From Pseudobutyrivibrio sp. YE44 (GTDB taxonomy: Bacteria; Bacillota; Clostridia; Lachnospirales; Lachnospiraceae): 64,000 nucleotides of DNA. The translations under genes and the position numbers were made by a program. The DNA lies in NCBI RefSeq assembly GCF_900104335.1, contig NZ_FMXT01000001.1, positions 558,001 through 622,000 on the forward strand, in the 5' to 3' direction. Shown here in pieces: positions 1-6,708 of this stretch. Within the stretch, counting starts at the first letter, position 1; every line of letters begins with the position of its first letter. The notes under the pieces were generated by a model. It was not told the origin of the DNA. It did not search any database and saw nothing but the letters and a program-made list of their open reading frames with translations.

Positions 1-459
1 ACAATCACAAGACTCAGTGTTTCGATTCTTGCCACAGACTGGGCAAATACCCTTACAGTCATCCTGGCACAATATCTTTGCCGGGAAATTCACTAAGATC
101 TCGTTTAAAATAAGTTCATCTACGTCGATATCCTCACCATCAACAAAGGAGTAAGGACCTTCCTCTTCGTCTGAAACCACCTGCCCCTCAGAAACCTCAA
201 CAGTTTCGTCAACAGAAACAGGAACAACGAAGGATACAGGAGCTAAACATCTATCACATGCACCTGAAACCTCAGCCTCAGTAGAAAATGTGATATGTAG
301 CTTGCCTGAACCAATCATAGATAAAACTACATCAAATGGCTCTACGTGATTGATAGAAAACTCACTGCCAAGATAAGAAAACTCTTGTATATCACATACT
401 CCAGTAAACTTCTTACTTTGATCAGCTAATGAAGTAATATCTTTAATAGAAATCTTCAT
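1..459 (-). CDS. yceD: YceD/DUF177 family protein, partial at the left edge
   Basis: I translated this by hand: ATG at 459 opens 153 codons that stay open to base 1, so the C-terminus lies outside the window. The N-terminus reads MKISIKDITSLADQSKKF. A central CDRC pair (residues about 68-71) and a second cysteine group near the edge (CQDDCKGICPVCGKN) are typical of the DUF177/YceD family. YceD is usually encoded just before rpmF (ribosomal protein L32) and is linked to rRNA or ribosome metabolism; in bacteria its exact role is not settled. Its own consensus promoter lies between it and ackA, so it need not depend on ackA transcription. rpmF would be expected just beyond the left edge, but that is inference. 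Confidence 0.85.
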   Translation of the reverse strand, partial: MKISIKDITSLADQSKKFTGVCDIQEFSYLGSEFSINHVEPFDVVLSMIGSGKLHITFSTEAEVSGACDRCLAPVSFVVPVSVDETVEVSEGQVVSDEEEGPYSFVDGEDIDVDELILNEILVNFPAKILCQDDCKGICPVCGKNRNTESCDC

Positions 460-485
460 AAATATCTCCTATCCACACTTTGTCA

Positions 486-514
486 ATTATACATAGCAAA
501 AATATAGTTGTCAA
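486..514 (-). promoter_or_regulatory. Consensus sigma-A promoter for yceD
   Basis: On the minus strand TTGACA (509-514) and TATAAT (486-491) are separated by exactly 17 bp, a perfect match to the housekeeping consensus. It sits between the ackA stop and the yceD start and gives a short untranslated leader. Confidence 0.85.
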
Positions 515-538
515 ACATTTTCTTAAAATTTTAATAGA

Positions 539-1735
539 TTATTTACCAGAAACAATTTCTGCTGTATCTCTAGCAATCATAACCTCTTCGTTTGTAGGAA
601 TAACGAATACCTTAACCTTAGAGGCATCAGATGAAATAAGCTTGTCTTCGCTTGGTCCATCATTTCTAGAAGCATCGATTTCAACGCCCATAAATCCAAG
701 ATGATCACATACAGCCTGACGAAGGCCTGCGTTGTTCTCTCCAAGACCAGCTGTGAAGCAAATCATATCAACACCGTTCATAGCAGCTGCATAAGCACCA
801 ATATATTTAGCTACGCGGTATGCAAGCATATCCATAGCAAGCTGAGCTCTGTCATTGCCCTCTGCTGAAGCAGCAAGAAGGTCGCGGAAATCAGAAGAAA
901 CACCTGAAACACCAAGTACACCTGACTCCTTATTAAGAACATTCATAACACCTGCGAAATCAAGGCCATCTTTCTTTGCCATGTACTCAACAGCTGAAGG
1001 ATCAATATCACCTGAACGTGTACCCATAACAAGACCCTCAAGTGGAGAAAGACCCATTGAAGTATCTACAGACTTACCATTCATAACTGCACAACAAGAT
1101 GCACCGTTACCAATATGGCAAACAATAATCTTTGAGTTGTTAATATCAGCTCCTGCGAACTCGCATACACGCTTTGATACATAGCTGTGTGATGTGCCAT
1201 GGAAACCATAACGACGAACACCATACTGCTCATAATATTTATAAGGAACTGCGTACATATAAGCTTCCTTAGGCATTGTCTGATGGAAAGCTGTATCGAA
1301 CACACCTACCTGTGGCTTACCTGGCATAAGTTCTCGACATGCATTAATACCAATAATGTTTGCTGGGTTATGAAGTGGAGCAAGATCGTTACACTCCTCT
1401 ACAACCTTAATCATCTCATCTGTAATGAGTGCTGAAGCAGCAAACTTCTCGCCACCATGAACGACTCTGTGACCTACAGCATCGATTTCATCAAGTGATG
1501 CAATAGCGCCTGTCTTATCATTTGTAATAGCATTGATTACAGCAGCAACAGCCTCCTTGTGTGTAGGCATTGCAATGTCAGTAATTTCCTTATCAAGGCC
1601 TTCCTTCTGATATACGATACGTCCATCGATACCAATTCTCTCGCAAAGGCCCTTGCAAAGAACCTGCTCGCTCTCTGAATCAATAACCTGATACTTAAGA
1701 GATGAACTACCACAATTAATAACTAGAATCTTCAT
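539..1735 (-). CDS. ackA: Acetate kinase
   Basis: Acetate kinase interconverts acetyl phosphate plus ADP with acetate plus ATP, the substrate-level phosphorylation step of fermentative acetate formation. The ATG at 1735 gives 398 aa, the usual family length; the frame is open further upstream, but this start has an AAGGAAT-type site and the canonical N-terminus MKILVINCGSSSLKYQ. Other family motifs visible are GHRVVHGGEKF, FDTAFHQTMP, GFHGTSH, HIGNGAS, GTRSGDIDP and FTAGLGENN, covering the ASKHA nucleotide fold and the acetate and phosphate sites. Phosphotransacetylase (pta), often the upstream partner in Clostridia, is not adjacent: the upstream neighbour is the divergent tmcAL. A TATAAT-like hexamer lies about 30 bp upstream with a poor -35, so I do not call a promoter. 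Confidence 0.97.
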   Translation of the reverse strand: MKILVINCGSSSLKYQVIDSESEQVLCKGLCERIGIDGRIVYQKEGLDKEITDIAMPTHKEAVAAVINAITNDKTGAIASLDEIDAVGHRVVHGGEKFAASALITDEMIKVVEECNDLAPLHNPANIIGINACRELMPGKPQVGVFDTAFHQTMPKEAYMYAVPYKYYEQYGVRRYGFHGTSHSYVSKRVCEFAGADINNSKIIVCHIGNGASCCAVMNGKSVDTSMGLSPLEGLVMGTRSGDIDPSAVEYMAKKDGLDFAGVMNVLNKESGVLGVSGVSSDFRDLLAASAEGNDRAQLAMDMLAYRVAKYIGAYAAAMNGVDMICFTAGLGENNAGLRQAVCDHLGFMGVEIDASRNDGPSEDKLISSDASKVKVFVIPTNEEVMIARDTAEIVSGK

Positions 1736-1818
1736 ACTAAAATATTCCTTTCTTGATATTATATAAAATCTTTCTTTAATAATTGTTTCAAACAACCATT
1801 TAATTATAACACTTAAAT

Positions 1819-1849
1819 TTGTCATCTCAACCACATTTTAATGTATAAT
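1819..1849 (+). promoter_or_regulatory. Putative sigma-A promoter for tmcAL
   Basis: TTGTCA (1819-1824) and TATAAT (1844-1849) are separated by 19 bp, slightly longer than ideal. They lie about 33 bp before the tmcAL ATG, which has a GGAGGAA ribosome site at about 1870. Confidence 0.6.
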
Positions 1850-1881
1850 AAGTGAATAAAAGTATTTTCGGAGGAACATAA

Positions 1882-3051
1882 ATGGTTGTAGGAATAGTTG
1901 CAGAATATAATCCATTTCATAACGGCCACAAGCTACAATTAGATTACGCAAAAAATGTTTTGGGAGCTTCACAAATTGTAGTGGCAATGTCCGGCAGCTT
2001 TACCCAGCGCGGAGAGCTTGCTTGTTTTGACAAATATACCAGAGCCCATGCAGCCCTCAGTTGTGGTGCCGATATCATTCTTGAAATTCCTACGATTTTC
2101 GCCACATCATCAGCTAGAGAATTCGCATCGGCAGGCGTTCAGCTTTTAGCTAACACTGGTATTGTGGATACTCTCCTATTTTCAGCCGAGTGCAATGATA
2201 AAAACCTCTTCATAGAGGAAAGTAAAAAGCTTCTAGAATTGGAAAATTCCGGAAAAATAAATAATGAGATAAACACTCTAGTCACCAACGGAATTAGCTA
2301 TGCTACTGCAAGGGCTAAAGCTTTAAAAACTTTCTTATCTGAAGAAATCATTTCATCGCCAAACAATATTCTAGGCGTAGAATATTGCAGATATATATAT
2401 GCAAATAATATTAATATGGAAATAGCTGTAATGAAGCGCCAAGGTAATGAGTACAATGACCTAAGCTTGTCAGGTGAACTTAGTTCTGCCTCAGCTATCC
2501 GAGAGCATTATAAACTATCAGGCACTATAGAAGCAGTTCCAGAAGAAACTATTAATATATACAATTCAGGAATCTTCTTAGACTGTAACGACGTTTCCGA
2601 AATTCTCCACTACAAATTACTGACAGTTGATAGCTTCCAGCAATACTTAGATTGTACTGAAGATCTTTCCGAGCGAATTAAAAACAAGCTAAATGAATAT
2701 GAAAGCTTTACACAATTTTGCCAAGTGCTAAAGGCAAAAAACTTCGAATACTCTAGGATAAGTCGCGTACTATGTCACATCCTACTTGGTATCAAAAACC
2801 AAGAATTTAAAGCATCAAAAGAAAAAGGTTACATAAACTATATCCGTATGCTAGGTTTTAGTAAGAATGGTAAATCAATATTAGGGGACATGAAAAAAAG
2901 AGGCAAGGCTCCTATTATTACAGAACCTACTGAGATAATTGACAAATACGATATTAGGTCCTCTGATATTTTAAGAGCTATAACAACTTCAAAAATTAAA
3001 AAATCTCTTCCTAATGAATACACGAGAAAATTTGAACTGAATAACATATAA
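1882..3051 (+). CDS. tmcAL: tRNA(Met) cytidine acetate ligase
   Basis: This 389-aa protein belongs to the TmcAL/YlbM family, whose B. subtilis member activates acetate with ATP and forms N4-acetylcytidine at the wobble position of elongator tRNA-Met. The N-terminus MVVGIVAEYNPFHNGHKLQL holds the nucleotidyltransferase-type HNGH motif, and the PNNILGVEYC and SASAIREH segments match the family core. The start is supported by GGAGGAA eight bases upstream. It is the only plus-strand protein gene in the window and is divergent from ackA. It is interesting next to acetate kinase because the enzyme uses acetate, but this neighbourhood may simply reflect the ylbM-yceD-rpmF synteny of Firmicutes. A bidirectional terminator follows directly. 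Confidence 0.93.
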   Translation: MVVGIVAEYNPFHNGHKLQLDYAKNVLGASQIVVAMSGSFTQRGELACFDKYTRAHAALSCGADIILEIPTIFATSSAREFASAGVQLLANTGIVDTLLFSAECNDKNLFIEESKKLLELENSGKINNEINTLVTNGISYATARAKALKTFLSEEIISSPNNILGVEYCRYIYANNINMEIAVMKRQGNEYNDLSLSGELSSASAIREHYKLSGTIEAVPEETINIYNSGIFLDCNDVSEILHYKLLTVDSFQQYLDCTEDLSERIKNKLNEYESFTQFCQVLKAKNFEYSRISRVLCHILLGIKNQEFKASKEKGYINYIRMLGFSKNGKSILGDMKKRGKAPIITEPTEIIDKYDIRSSDILRAITTSKIKKSLPNEYTRKFELNNI

Positions 3052-3088
3052 AAAATAAAAGCCTTCTGAATAAATCAGAAGGCTTTTT
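3051..3088. terminator. Bidirectional intrinsic terminator between tmcAL and tRNA-Glu
   Basis: GCCTTCTGA (3061-3069) and TCAGAAGGC (3075-3083) form a 9-bp stem with loop ATAAA. TTTTT follows on the plus strand, and the A-rich run at 3051-3060 gives a U-tract on the minus strand, so it can end both tmcAL and the tRNA transcript. Confidence 0.88.
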
Positions 3089-3090
3089 AG

Positions 3091-3162
3091 CAGTTCCTAG
3101 CGGAATCGAACCGCTGTTTTCGCCGTGAGAGGGCGACGTCTTAACCGCTTGACCAAGGAACC
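3091..3162 (-). tRNA. tRNA-Glu (anticodon CTC)
   Basis: The minus strand folds as a 72-nt cloverleaf. It has acceptor GGTTCCT with AGGAACT (first pair G-U), a D arm with GTC/GAC, anticodon stem TCGCC/GGCGA with loop CTCTCAC (anticodon CTC), a 4-nt variable loop, and T stem AGCGG/CCGCT with loop TTCGATT. The discriminator is G and the CCA end is not encoded. It reads the GAG codon. A strong promoter sits just upstream, and the leader contains a small TCGC/GCGA hairpin before the mature 5' end. Confidence 0.93.
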
Positions 3163-3191
3163 ATATTCGTATCGCACTTGCGACGATGTTT

Positions 3192-3220
3192 ATAATACTA
3201 TGTATAACTTTATAAGTCAA
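3192..3220 (-). promoter_or_regulatory. Sigma-A promoter for tRNA-Glu
   Basis: TTGACT (3215-3220) and TATTAT (3192-3197) on the minus strand are spaced 17 bp apart. The tRNA 5' end is 30 bp downstream. Confidence 0.8.
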
Positions 3221-3255
3221 GTAAATTTATAAAATTATTTATTAAAATTATAATA

Positions 3256-3348
3256 GCCTCTAGTAGCTATCAAACTCTTAGTATTACTCAAGCGAAATAT
3301 TCTACATTGAGCGGAGTAATACTAAGGTTTGAGAGCGTAACTAGAGGC
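3256..3348 (-). repeat. Palindromic repeat, copy 1 of 3 (93 bp), downstream of galE
   Basis: Outer arms GCCTCTAGT (3256-3264) and ACTAGAGGC (3340-3348) pair perfectly. Inner arms pair through CTTAGTATTACTC and GAGTAATACTAAG and through CAAAC and GTTTG. Read on the minus strand, it aligns end to end with the copies at 17082 and 48752, sharing GTTAC after the first arm, CCTTA before the inner stem, CGCTCA and TTCGCT around the apex, and CTAAGAG after it. It starts 15 bp after the galE stop and could also end galE transcription. Its biological role is unknown. Confidence 0.85.
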
Positions 3349-3362
3349 ATCATATATTAAAA

Positions 3363-4379
3363 TTAGTCTTCGTATCCATTAGGATTGTTCTTCTGCCATC
3401 TCCAAGAATCAGCACACATCTCTTTGATGCCATACTCTGCTGTCCAGCCAAGTTCTTCCTTAGCCTTTGTAGCATCTGAGTAACATGTAGCAATATCACC
3501 TGCACGACGAGGCTTAATAGAATAAGGAATCTTAATATCGTTAGCTTCCTCAAAGTTCTTCACAATATCAAGAACTGAGTAACCAACGCCTGTACCAAGG
3601 TTATAAATCTTAAGACCAGCATTCTCCTCAATCTTCTTAAGAGCCTTTACATGACCCTTTGCAAGATCGACAACATGGATGTAATCACGTACACCAGTAC
3701 CATCTGGAGTATCATAATCATTACCAAATACACCAAGCTCTGGAAGCTTACCTACAGCAACCTGTGTAATGTAAGGCATAAGGTTGTTTGGAATACCGTT
3801 AGGATTCTCTCCCATTGTTCCTGATGGATGAGCTCCAATAGGATTGAAATAACGAAGAAGCACTACATTCCACTCTGGATCAGCCTTCTGCATATCTGAA
3901 AGAATCTGCTCAAGCATAGACTTTGTCCAACCATATGGGTTTGTACATGTTCCCTTAGGACAGTTTTCTGTAATAGGAATCTCAGCTGGGTCGCCGTAAA
4001 CTGTTGCTGATGATGAGAAGATAATGTTCTTACATCCGTTCTGTCTCATAACATCAACAAGTGTAAGGGTACCTGCAATATTGTTCTCATAGTATTCCCA
4101 TGGCTTCTGAACTGACTCACCAACTGCCTTAAGACCAGCAAAGTGAATACAAGAATCAAGCTTTTCATTTGCAAATACTTCATTGAGTCTTGCTCTGTCT
4201 AAGATATCTCCCTTATAAAACTTAACCTTCTTTCCTGTAAGAGCTTCTACTCTCTCAAGAGACTTTTCAGAAGCATTAGAAAGGTTATCGTAAACTACTA
4301 CGTCATATCCTGCATCAAGTAATTCTACACATGTGTGGCTACCAATAAAACCAGCACCACCTGTAACCAAAATTGCCAT
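3363..4379 (-). CDS. galE: UDP-glucose 4-epimerase
   Basis: GalE interconverts UDP-glucose and UDP-galactose with tightly bound NAD, in the Leloir pathway and in sugar nucleotide supply for surface polysaccharides. The 338-aa length is standard. The NAD-binding GGAGFIG loop lies at residues 7-13, the catalytic serine is in [13 protein letters not shown] (about 125), and the Tyr-Lys pair is in NPYGWTKSM (about 150). The sugar-binding C-terminal part is complete. The start has an AAGGAGG site. It stands apart from other galactose genes, as a monocistronic unit between the rplT terminator and repeat copy 1; I could not identify a convincing promoter in the 140 bp upstream. Confidence 0.97.
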   Translation of the reverse strand: MAILVTGGAGFIGSHTCVELLDAGYDVVVYDNLSNASEKSLERVEALTGKKVKFYKGDILDRARLNEVFANEKLDSCIHFAGLKAVGESVQKPWEYYENNIAGTLTLVDVMRQNGCKNIIFSSSATVYGDPAEIPITENCPKGTCTNPYGWTKSMLEQILSDMQKADPEWNVVLLRYFNPIGAHPSGTMGENPNGIPNNLMPYITQVAVGKLPELGVFGNDYDTPDGTGVRDYIHVVDLAKGHVKALKKIEENAGLKIYNLGTGVGYSVLDIVKNFEEANDIKIPYSIKPRRAGDIATCYSDATKAKEELGWTAEYGIKEMCADSWRWQKNNPNGYED

Positions 4380-4518
4380 AACAAATCCTCCTTATGAATA
4401 TCTAACAATTATTTTATTATGGAAACTAGATTAAAGGATAACAGAAATCACAAATATAATAAAGAGTTATTTTGTACATAATAGTGAGTAATTGTGTATA
4501 AACTTGTAGAAGATAAAC

Positions 4519-4552
4519 AAAAAAAGATCTAGTGCAATAACACTAGACCTTT
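4519..4552 (-). terminator. Intrinsic terminator of infC-rpmI-rplT
   Basis: On the minus strand AAAGGTCTAGTG pairs with CACTAGATCTTT (12 pairs, one G-U) around a TTATTG loop, followed by a run of seven T. It lies just past the rplT stop. Confidence 0.92.
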
Positions 4553-4564
4553 ATATTTTCCGAA

Positions 4565-4924
4565 CTAGGCTGCTACCTTTTCCTTAGCAACGTCAACGAG
4601 CTTTGCAAATCCTTCTGCATCGTTAACTGCCATCTCAGCAAGCATCTTTCTGTTCATCTCAACACCTGCAAGCTTAAGACCGTACATGAACTTAGAATAT
4701 GAAAGTCCATTGATACGAGCTGCAGCATTGATACGAGCGATCCAAAGCTGTCTGAACTGTCTCTTCTTCTGCTTTCTACCAGCATATGAAGATGTAAGGG
4801 CACGCATAACTGACTGCTTTGCAACACGATACTGCTTGCTTCTAGCGCCTCTGTAACCCTTTGCTAACTTTAATGTTCTATTATGTCTTTTCTTAGCGTT
4901 TAATCCGCCTTTAACTCTTGCCAT
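4565..4924 (-). CDS. rplT: 50S ribosomal protein L20
   Basis: L20 binds 23S rRNA early in large-subunit assembly. This 119-aa protein has the family signature: basic N-terminus [20 protein letters not shown], then [21 protein letters not shown] and [19 protein letters not shown], and the C-terminal globular part with YSKFMYGLK. It is the last gene of infC-rpmI-rplT and is followed by a strong terminator. In Firmicutes L20 represses its own operon by binding the infC leader, and a matching leader is seen here at 5696-5843. Confidence 0.98.
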   Translation of the reverse strand: MARVKGGLNAKKRHNRTLKLAKGYRGARSKQYRVAKQSVMRALTSSYAGRKQKKRQFRQLWIARINAAARINGLSYSKFMYGLKLAGVEMNRKMLAEMAVNDAEGFAKLVDVAKEKVAA

Positions 4925-4969
4925 TTTAAATTCCTCCTAACCAAATAAATAACTAATAACAACCAAATC

Positions 4970-5167
4970 TTAGAGATATGGAAGTACTTTCTTCATGTTC
5001 TTTACGTTTGTTGCATCAACGATTGCAGACTGACGAAGATTTCTCTTTCTCTTTGTAGTCTTCTTGGTTAAGATGTGGCTCTTGTATGCCTTATTTCTCT
5101 TAAGCTTTCCTGTTCCTGTTACCTTAAAGCGCTTTGCAGCTGCTCTTCTTGTCTTCATCTTTGGCAT
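4970..5167 (-). CDS. rpmI: 50S ribosomal protein L35
   Basis: L35 is a small, very basic large-subunit protein. The 65-aa sequence [20 protein letters not shown] followed by [13 protein letters not shown] and [12 protein letters not shown] matches the family in length and order. It lies between infC (18-bp gap) and rplT (45-bp gap) with a GGAGGAAATTT ribosome site, and is cotranscribed with both. Confidence 0.98.
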   Translation of the reverse strand: MPKMKTRRAAAKRFKVTGTGKLKRNKAYKSHILTKKTTKRKRNLRQSAIVDATNVKNMKKVLPYL

Positions 5168-5185
5168 GATAAATTTCCTCCTGTA

Positions 5186-5695
5186 TTACGATTTCTTTTC
5201 TGTAAGCACCAGACTCATACTACGGCCTTCAATCTTTGGTGCCTTTTCCACTACTGCAACCTCAGCAAGCGCCTCAGCAAAATCATCAAGAATATGCTTT
5301 GAGGACTGCATATGTGCCATCTCACGGCCTCTAAAGCGAAGTGTAACCTTTACCTTATCACCCTTTGAGATAAACTTCTTAGCTGCATTTATCTTAGTAT
5401 TCATATCATTAGCATCGATGTTTGGAGACATACGAATCTCTTTAACCTCAACAACGTGCTGCTTTTTCTTGGCCTCTTTTTCCCTGCGTGCCTGCTCATA
5501 GCGGAATTTACCGTAGTCTACTATTTTGCACACTGGTGGATTAGCCTTTGGTGAAATCTTAACGAGATCTAAGCCCTCGTCGTCTGCAAGTTTCTGTGCT
5601 TCTCTCGCTGACATAATGCCAAGCTGTTCCCCATCTGAGCCAATTACACGAACTTCTTTGTCACGAATCTGCTCATTAATCATTAAATCGCTAAT
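5186..5695 (-). CDS. infC: Translation initiation factor IF-3, AUU start
   Basis: IF-3 binds the 30S subunit, blocks premature 50S joining and discriminates against non-AUG starts. The body reads MINEQIRDKEVRVIGSDGEQ in the N-domain, a lysine-rich linker (KEAKKKQ) and a C-domain with MSPNIDANDMNTKINAAKKF and LRFRGREM. The ATG at 5683 is 19 bases from GGAGG (5703-5707), too far. The ATT at 5695, giving an ISDLMINEQI start, has ideal 7-base spacing, so I choose it (169 aa). AUU initiation of infC is known in E. coli, where IF-3 represses its own mRNA through it. The longer upstream frame is ruled out because it would run through the attenuator and the ribosome site. Confidence 0.9.
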   Translation of the reverse strand: MSDLMINEQIRDKEVRVIGSDGEQLGIMSAREAQKLADDEGLDLVKISPKANPPVCKIVDYGKFRYEQARREKEAKKKQHVVEVKEIRMSPNIDANDMNTKINAAKKFISKGDKVKVTLRFRGREMAHMQSSKHILDDFAEALAEVAVVEKAPKIEGRSMSLVLTEKKS

Positions 5696-5843
5696 GGTAC
5701 TACCTCCAATAAATAAAAAAAATAGTGGATACAGAATATCCACCATAAATCATCACAAACAAGGTTTGTGTGAAATATAAGACCCGAGTCACTATTAATA
5801 AAGTGCTAAGGTGAGAGTGGATACTCTACTTTGTTTTCACAAC
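5696..5843 (-). promoter_or_regulatory. infC operon leader, L20-type autoregulatory attenuator
   Basis: About 148 nt separate the predicted transcription start from the infC start codon. The leader has an AGAGTATCCACTCTCACC segment followed by TTAGCAC and CGGGTC, which resembles the Firmicute L20 leader family, and ends in an intrinsic terminator before the ribosome site. TATCCAC occurs twice, once early in the leader and once in the 3' half of the terminator stem. The 5' half GTGGATA can therefore pair with either copy, a mutually exclusive switch. Assignment to the L20 leader is by position and resemblance; I did not run a covariance model. Confidence 0.75.
5711..5743 (-). terminator. infC leader attenuator terminator
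   Basis: GTGGATA (5725-5731) and TATCCAC (5737-5743) form the stem. On the minus strand it is followed by TATTTTTTTTATTT (5711-5724), and the infC ribosome site begins 4 bases further on. It acts inside the leader, before any coding sequence. Confidence 0.85.
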
Positions 5844-5849
5844 ATAGGT

Positions 5850-5878
5850 AATTTAACATACAAACCGTATATAGTCAA
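5850..5878 (-). promoter_or_regulatory. Sigma-A promoter of infC-rpmI-rplT
   Basis: TTGACT (5873-5878) and TAAATT (5850-5855) on the minus strand are separated by 17 bp. The predicted start is near 5843. It lies in the gap after the HAD gene. Confidence 0.75.
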
Positions 5879-5892
5879 CACTTTATTTAATA

Positions 5893-6708
5893 TTAAAGAA
5901 AAAATTTGTAAATTACCTCTGCTATACCAGAATTATTGTTGTCCTTTTCAGTGACATAATCTGCAACTTCTTTAAGCTCTTCTCTTCCATTTGACATCGC
6001 AACACCAACACCTGCAATATCAACCATACTAATATCGTTTCTCTCATCACCACAGGCAACTACATTAGTAAGAGGAATGTTAAGATACTCAGCAAGTTTC
6101 TTGATTCCATCACCCTTCCCTGTTCCTCTTTTAACAAACTCCAGGAACGCATAATGTGAAAAGAAACTTTCGAATCTGTCATCAAAGATATCAGCTGTAT
6201 CGTCCTTAAATGCCTGAAGATTTTCTGGATGATCATAATCTACAGCCATAATCTTTGTAATATGTTTATCTTTAAGCTCATCAATATCTGTTATATATAT
6301 AAGCTTTTCTCTAGAAACCTGTTTATAGCTTTCAACAAAATGATTGTCATTAAAGGTATAAATACAACCATTATCAAAAACAATACAAGTAAATCCTTTA
6401 TTTAAAATAGCCTGAACAAGCTCAAGGGCATTATCAATATCGATGTAATCTCCAAACAAGACGTCATCACTAAGCATACTTGTACCAACTACACCTTGAT
6501 AACCTAACATATATACATTATCACGTTTAAACTCATCATATATTGATAAAATCTTTTTAAGAGCGTTATTAGGTCTTCCCGTATCAAATGCAAATACATG
6601 GCCTGCATCAAGCAGTTTTGTAATAGCTTCTAAATTCTCCTTTGAAATATTCTTGTCATCATCAAAAAGTGTACCGTCCATATCAACGGCTAAAATCTTA
6701 CTGCTCAT
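5893..6708 (-). CDS. Cof-type HAD family phosphatase
   Basis: A 271-aa haloacid dehalogenase superfamily hydrolase of the Cof/YidA group, which generally removes phosphate from sugar phosphates or small metabolites; the substrate cannot be told from sequence. Motif I is DMDGTLFDDD (residues about 8-17), motif II is the FDTGRP region, and motif IV is VACGDERNDISMV near residue 220, followed by GVGVAMSNGREELKEVADYV as in Cof proteins. A C2-type cap lies between. I use the ATG at 6708, which has a GAGG site 6 bases upstream, rather than the TTG just before it. It overlaps the end of ppk by 11 bp, so the two are translationally coupled. Confidence 0.9.
   Translation of the reverse strand: MSSKILAVDMDGTLFDDDKNISKENLEAITKLLDAGHVFAFDTGRPNNALKKILSIYDEFKRDNVYMLGYQGVVGTSMLSDDVLFGDYIDIDNALELVQAILNKGFTCIVFDNGCIYTFNDNHFVESYKQVSREKLIYITDIDELKDKHITKIMAVDYDHPENLQAFKDDTADIFDDRFESFFSHYAFLEFVKRGTGKGDGIKKLAEYLNIPLTNVVACGDERNDISMVDIAGVGVAMSNGREELKEVADYVTEKDNNNSGIAEVIYKFFL

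Noticed and set aside
1736-1800. ackA promoter with -10 TATAAT near 1760
   Set aside because: The -10 is good but no acceptable -35 or extended -10 is found at normal spacing, so I did not list it as a feature.
5696-5746. Longer infC starting at 5746
   Set aside because: The extra N-terminus would be encoded by the leader terminator, its U-tract and the ribosome binding site, and is hydrophobic and unlike IF-3.
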